From NCBI GenBank assembly GCA_037013685.1, contig CM072891.1:8222501-8286500 (forward strand): DNA of 64,000 nt. The letters run 5' to 3'. Below, one piece after another: positions 61,291-64,000 of the stretch. Every line of letters begins with the position of its first letter. Within the stretch, counting starts at the first letter, position 1. This stretch comes from Acridotheres tristis (taxonomy: Eukaryota > Chordata > Aves > Passeriformes > Sturnidae). Position numbers and translations under genes: made by a program. Under the pieces are notes generated by a model. The model did no database searches and was not told the DNA's origin. It was given only the letters and a program-made list of their open reading frames with translations.

Positions 61291-64000
61291 CTCACTGAGG
61301 GTAGCAGCAGAAGTTTGCCAGTGCTTCAGCTGGAGCTTCCTGCAGGCCAGTAAGTCCTGGCTGTGTTTGCTTCTTGTGTTGAGGAAGAATCACAGGATTT
61401 GCTCGCTGAGAATGATGTTTACAATACAATACTGATTTGAGCAAGGGCAAGGAAACAAAGCAACAAACACCCACAACATTTTTTTAACCTTCACCAATCA
61501 GTACTGCTATACTCTAGTGAAATGATGGGGGAAGCTGGAATGCTAAGGAATACTAAAGAACATTAAATTCACCACTAAATATTTAAAAGTGGATAGTGAA
61601 ATGTTATTCATTTCAAAATAAAAAGAAGAAAAACAAATCTTTGCAGCAGTGGGTATAAGTGGGGAGAGGGAAGGAGGAGGAAAATGCGCATTTGTGCTCT
61701 GTAAAATTTTGAGCCTTTAAAGAAGGACCATATTTCCTTTTGTGATGGGTGGGACACTGGCAGATAACGACCTCAGTGCTTTAGTTAATCGTGCTGGAAG
61801 TCTCTTCCATTATTTAGATCTTGGGTTGTATATGCATTTTTTTGTCTCTGCTTTAATGCCCAAAGGGAAATGCCAGACTCTGCATGATCAGTTTACCAAA
61901 TGGCATTATCTCATTTCACAGTTATGACTGTAGGGGATGTGTTTTAGGTAAATGAAGAACAGATTTTCTACTCTTCATAAATCCCCTCTGTTCCAGTGTC
62001 TTGGCCAAAGGCATTTAAGTAAAGGTGATGCAGATAATTCATCTGTCCTGGCTTTACAGGATAGATATAAGCAAAAAGTGAAAAGAGCATGCTTTATCCG
62101 GTAGTGTGCAATTTTACTTGAAATACACAGCCCTGGAAGGTTTGTTGACTATAAATATGACAGGTTTTTTCCCAGTTAGCGTGAGGGTGCAGAGTGGCAC
62201 TTTGATCTTTTTTGTTATTGAGTTGGTGTCACTCACTTGAACTCCAAACATAAATGAGTTTACTCTTTTTTGGGATGTAATCTTTATATTTGCTTACAGT
62301 TATGGAACATAGGATTTGAGCACATACATATCTGTTCAGAGTTTTCCACTCACTGCAGACAGAGGTGTGTTATGTGCTCATTTTGTACTCTTTGGCAAGA
62401 CAAATGTCAGCCAAACACTAAATATGATGGAGAATCAGACAGTAAAGTGTTTTTGCATTAAACAGCTTCTGTCAAGTCACTTTGTTATTCTGTCACCCAT
62501 ACACAACATGCCCCACAGCTGAAGCGTGTCATCTGCTTGCTGTCCTTAGAATTAGTACGATTTCCACTACGTTTTAGATCCATAAATCAGTCAATCCTTA
62601 CCATCAGCACCTCCCTTTGTGACACCTACCTATGCTTTGTGAGACACACCACTTCTACTGAAAGGGTTGGTCTTTCTTCCAGATCACCATGCGTGTGTTT
62701 GTATGTACACACTCCAAAATTGCGAATGGCTGACTTTGATCATGTTGGCACAGAGGGTTGTGACCTGCCCAAGAATTTCCCTTCTGTGGTGTCAATACTG
62801 AAAAAAATTCAACTCCCAAAATTTTGTTATTTCACTTTTTATTTTAAATAAAACTTCAAGCTGACAGTAGCATTTTTTTTTTCATAAGTATATGATCTAC
62901 TTTTTCATTCCCAAGTGCAATTACACATCCCTCATCGAATATATTTTTGTGTCATCTGAACACATGTTTCTTCAGTAATTTGTTTTGGATCTATAAACTT
63001 GACTGTATCTGATGAAGGCAAATGACAAGATAACTGCCAAATTGCCATTACTTGCTATTTTCAGAGTTATTAAGTATAACATTACAGGCAGGAGGAAGGT
63101 GAGCTTGGAGTACACTGGGTACGTTTGGAGACCTCCGAGGCTACTTCAGGGATCCAAGAATTAAAACCTGGCATGGTGTCAAAGAAGATGAAAACACCTT
63201 CAGGCCTCCAGAAAGGAGAAGGATGTGGGAGGTGAGTGACTATTTTGAAACACAGTGGCAGTGCTGACTGTTCTGGGAGACACCACAGAAGACCAGCAGG
63301 GTTTGACAGCAAACCAGGCAAAACTGCAATGGGGAGTGTTCTGCCTCAGTAAGTGCTTGTACCAAGAAGCTAATAAAGATGTTTCCCCACAAATTCAGAC
63401 TAATCCAAGCTTCCCATTCTGAGCCTATGCTATTCACACACACATAGACTATGTCCAGTACTTCCTAGCACCACATAATGCCTGTGGGAAACACTTCTGG
63501 TTTACTTCCCTCATTCAGTTCAACTTAAGTGATTTGTTGAGTGAATAGATGGCTGGAGCTCTGCATTGCTGAGTATTATGTTGCCAGGCTAGGTGCAGGA
63601 AGAGGGTTATGTCCTGCAACAACTTGGTAGATGAGGACTAATATTTCCCTGCATATTTGAGTATCTTTTTGAACAGCAGCACAGGATTAGCAGAGCAGAC
63701 GTGAGCCCTGGGATGTTTCAGCTTAGACCACAAATATCCAGTGCATGCCCCAGTTCTTCAGACAGCTGCAGGCAGCAGTCAGGTAATTTGAGGCTCTTTA
63801 CAGTAAGGAGATACACTTTCTCCTGCAGCCCTTTAGCTTTCATACAAGAGCATGTCTTGCAGAGGGATGACTATCTGATAGTGTCCCTTCATGGGAAGGG
63901 AGTGGCAAAGAGAACAGTGATCTGTAGGGTGAGAGTTGTGTCTGTTAATTACCACAGCAGGTGAAATTATAATCTTGTAGCCTCATTGCACCTAGTGTCC
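61291..64000. other. Intergenic sequence, nothing recognised
   Basis: No supported exon, RNA gene or named repeat to the window end. Open frames of up to 104 codons appear random. Confidence 0.5.

Noticed and set aside
48716..64000. Possible RGS6 coding exons downstream of SIPA1L1, as expected from mammalian gene order.
   Set aside because: None of the characteristic DEP, GGL or RGS-domain sequence was found in any frame. If RGS6 follows, its coding exons lie beyond the window.
1..64000. CRISPR arrays, operons, prophage, tRNA or rRNA genes and intact endogenous retroviruses.
   Set aside because: No spaced direct repeats, clover-leaf genes, ribosomal sequence, paired long terminal repeats or retroviral protein motifs were seen. 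The DNA is clearly eukaryotic and intron-rich.

Overview
The window is vertebrate nuclear DNA, most likely from a bird. Long AT-rich introns with GT-AG borders separate short exons, and intergenic DNA holds almost no recognisable transposons. The only one I can name is a decayed fragment resembling CR1, the main avian LINE. The species call is inference from gene structure, low repeat load and the CR1-like piece; I cannot name the species.

Positions 1-36183 (+ strand) carry the 3' half of one gene, recognised as SIPA1L1 (SPAR/E6TP1), a postsynaptic Rap GTPase-activating protein that binds actin and PSD-95. Twelve coding exons join in a continuous frame: 1323-1598, 9653-9802, 13673-13797, 16451-16569, 18921-19360, 25190-25429, 26507-26672, 29216-29459, 32398-32544, 34624-34738, 35217-35298 and 36040-36183 (stop TGA at 36181-36183). 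Together they encode 748 C-terminal residues. The RapGAP and PDZ domains lie in exons upstream of the window. What is here is the Ser/Pro-rich tail with a DSGIDT phosphodegron, a poly-Ser tract, and the C-terminal coiled coil. The 3' UTR follows, with a proximal AATAAA cluster near 36412-36430 and a distal AATAAA at 38124.

Positions about 38.2-64 kb contain no coding exon that I can support. In mammals the next gene on the same strand is RGS6, but I see none of its coding sequence. The non-coding part is not featureless. It holds a G-quadruplex motif (39491-39514), a CR1-like fragment (about 40677-40840), and a pair of adjacent 22-bp inverted repeats that would fold into hairpins (41683-41855). 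It also has a CpG island with a GC box and a CTCF-like motif (about 48190-48715), an E-box cluster with a triplet at exact 8-bp spacing (49824-49970), and a second, oppositely oriented CTCF-like motif (51701-51714).

The strongest unexplained signals are the hairpin pair at 41.7-41.9 kb and the CpG island at 48.2-48.7 kb. I found no CRISPR array, tRNA, rRNA, operon or microbial system, and none is expected here.
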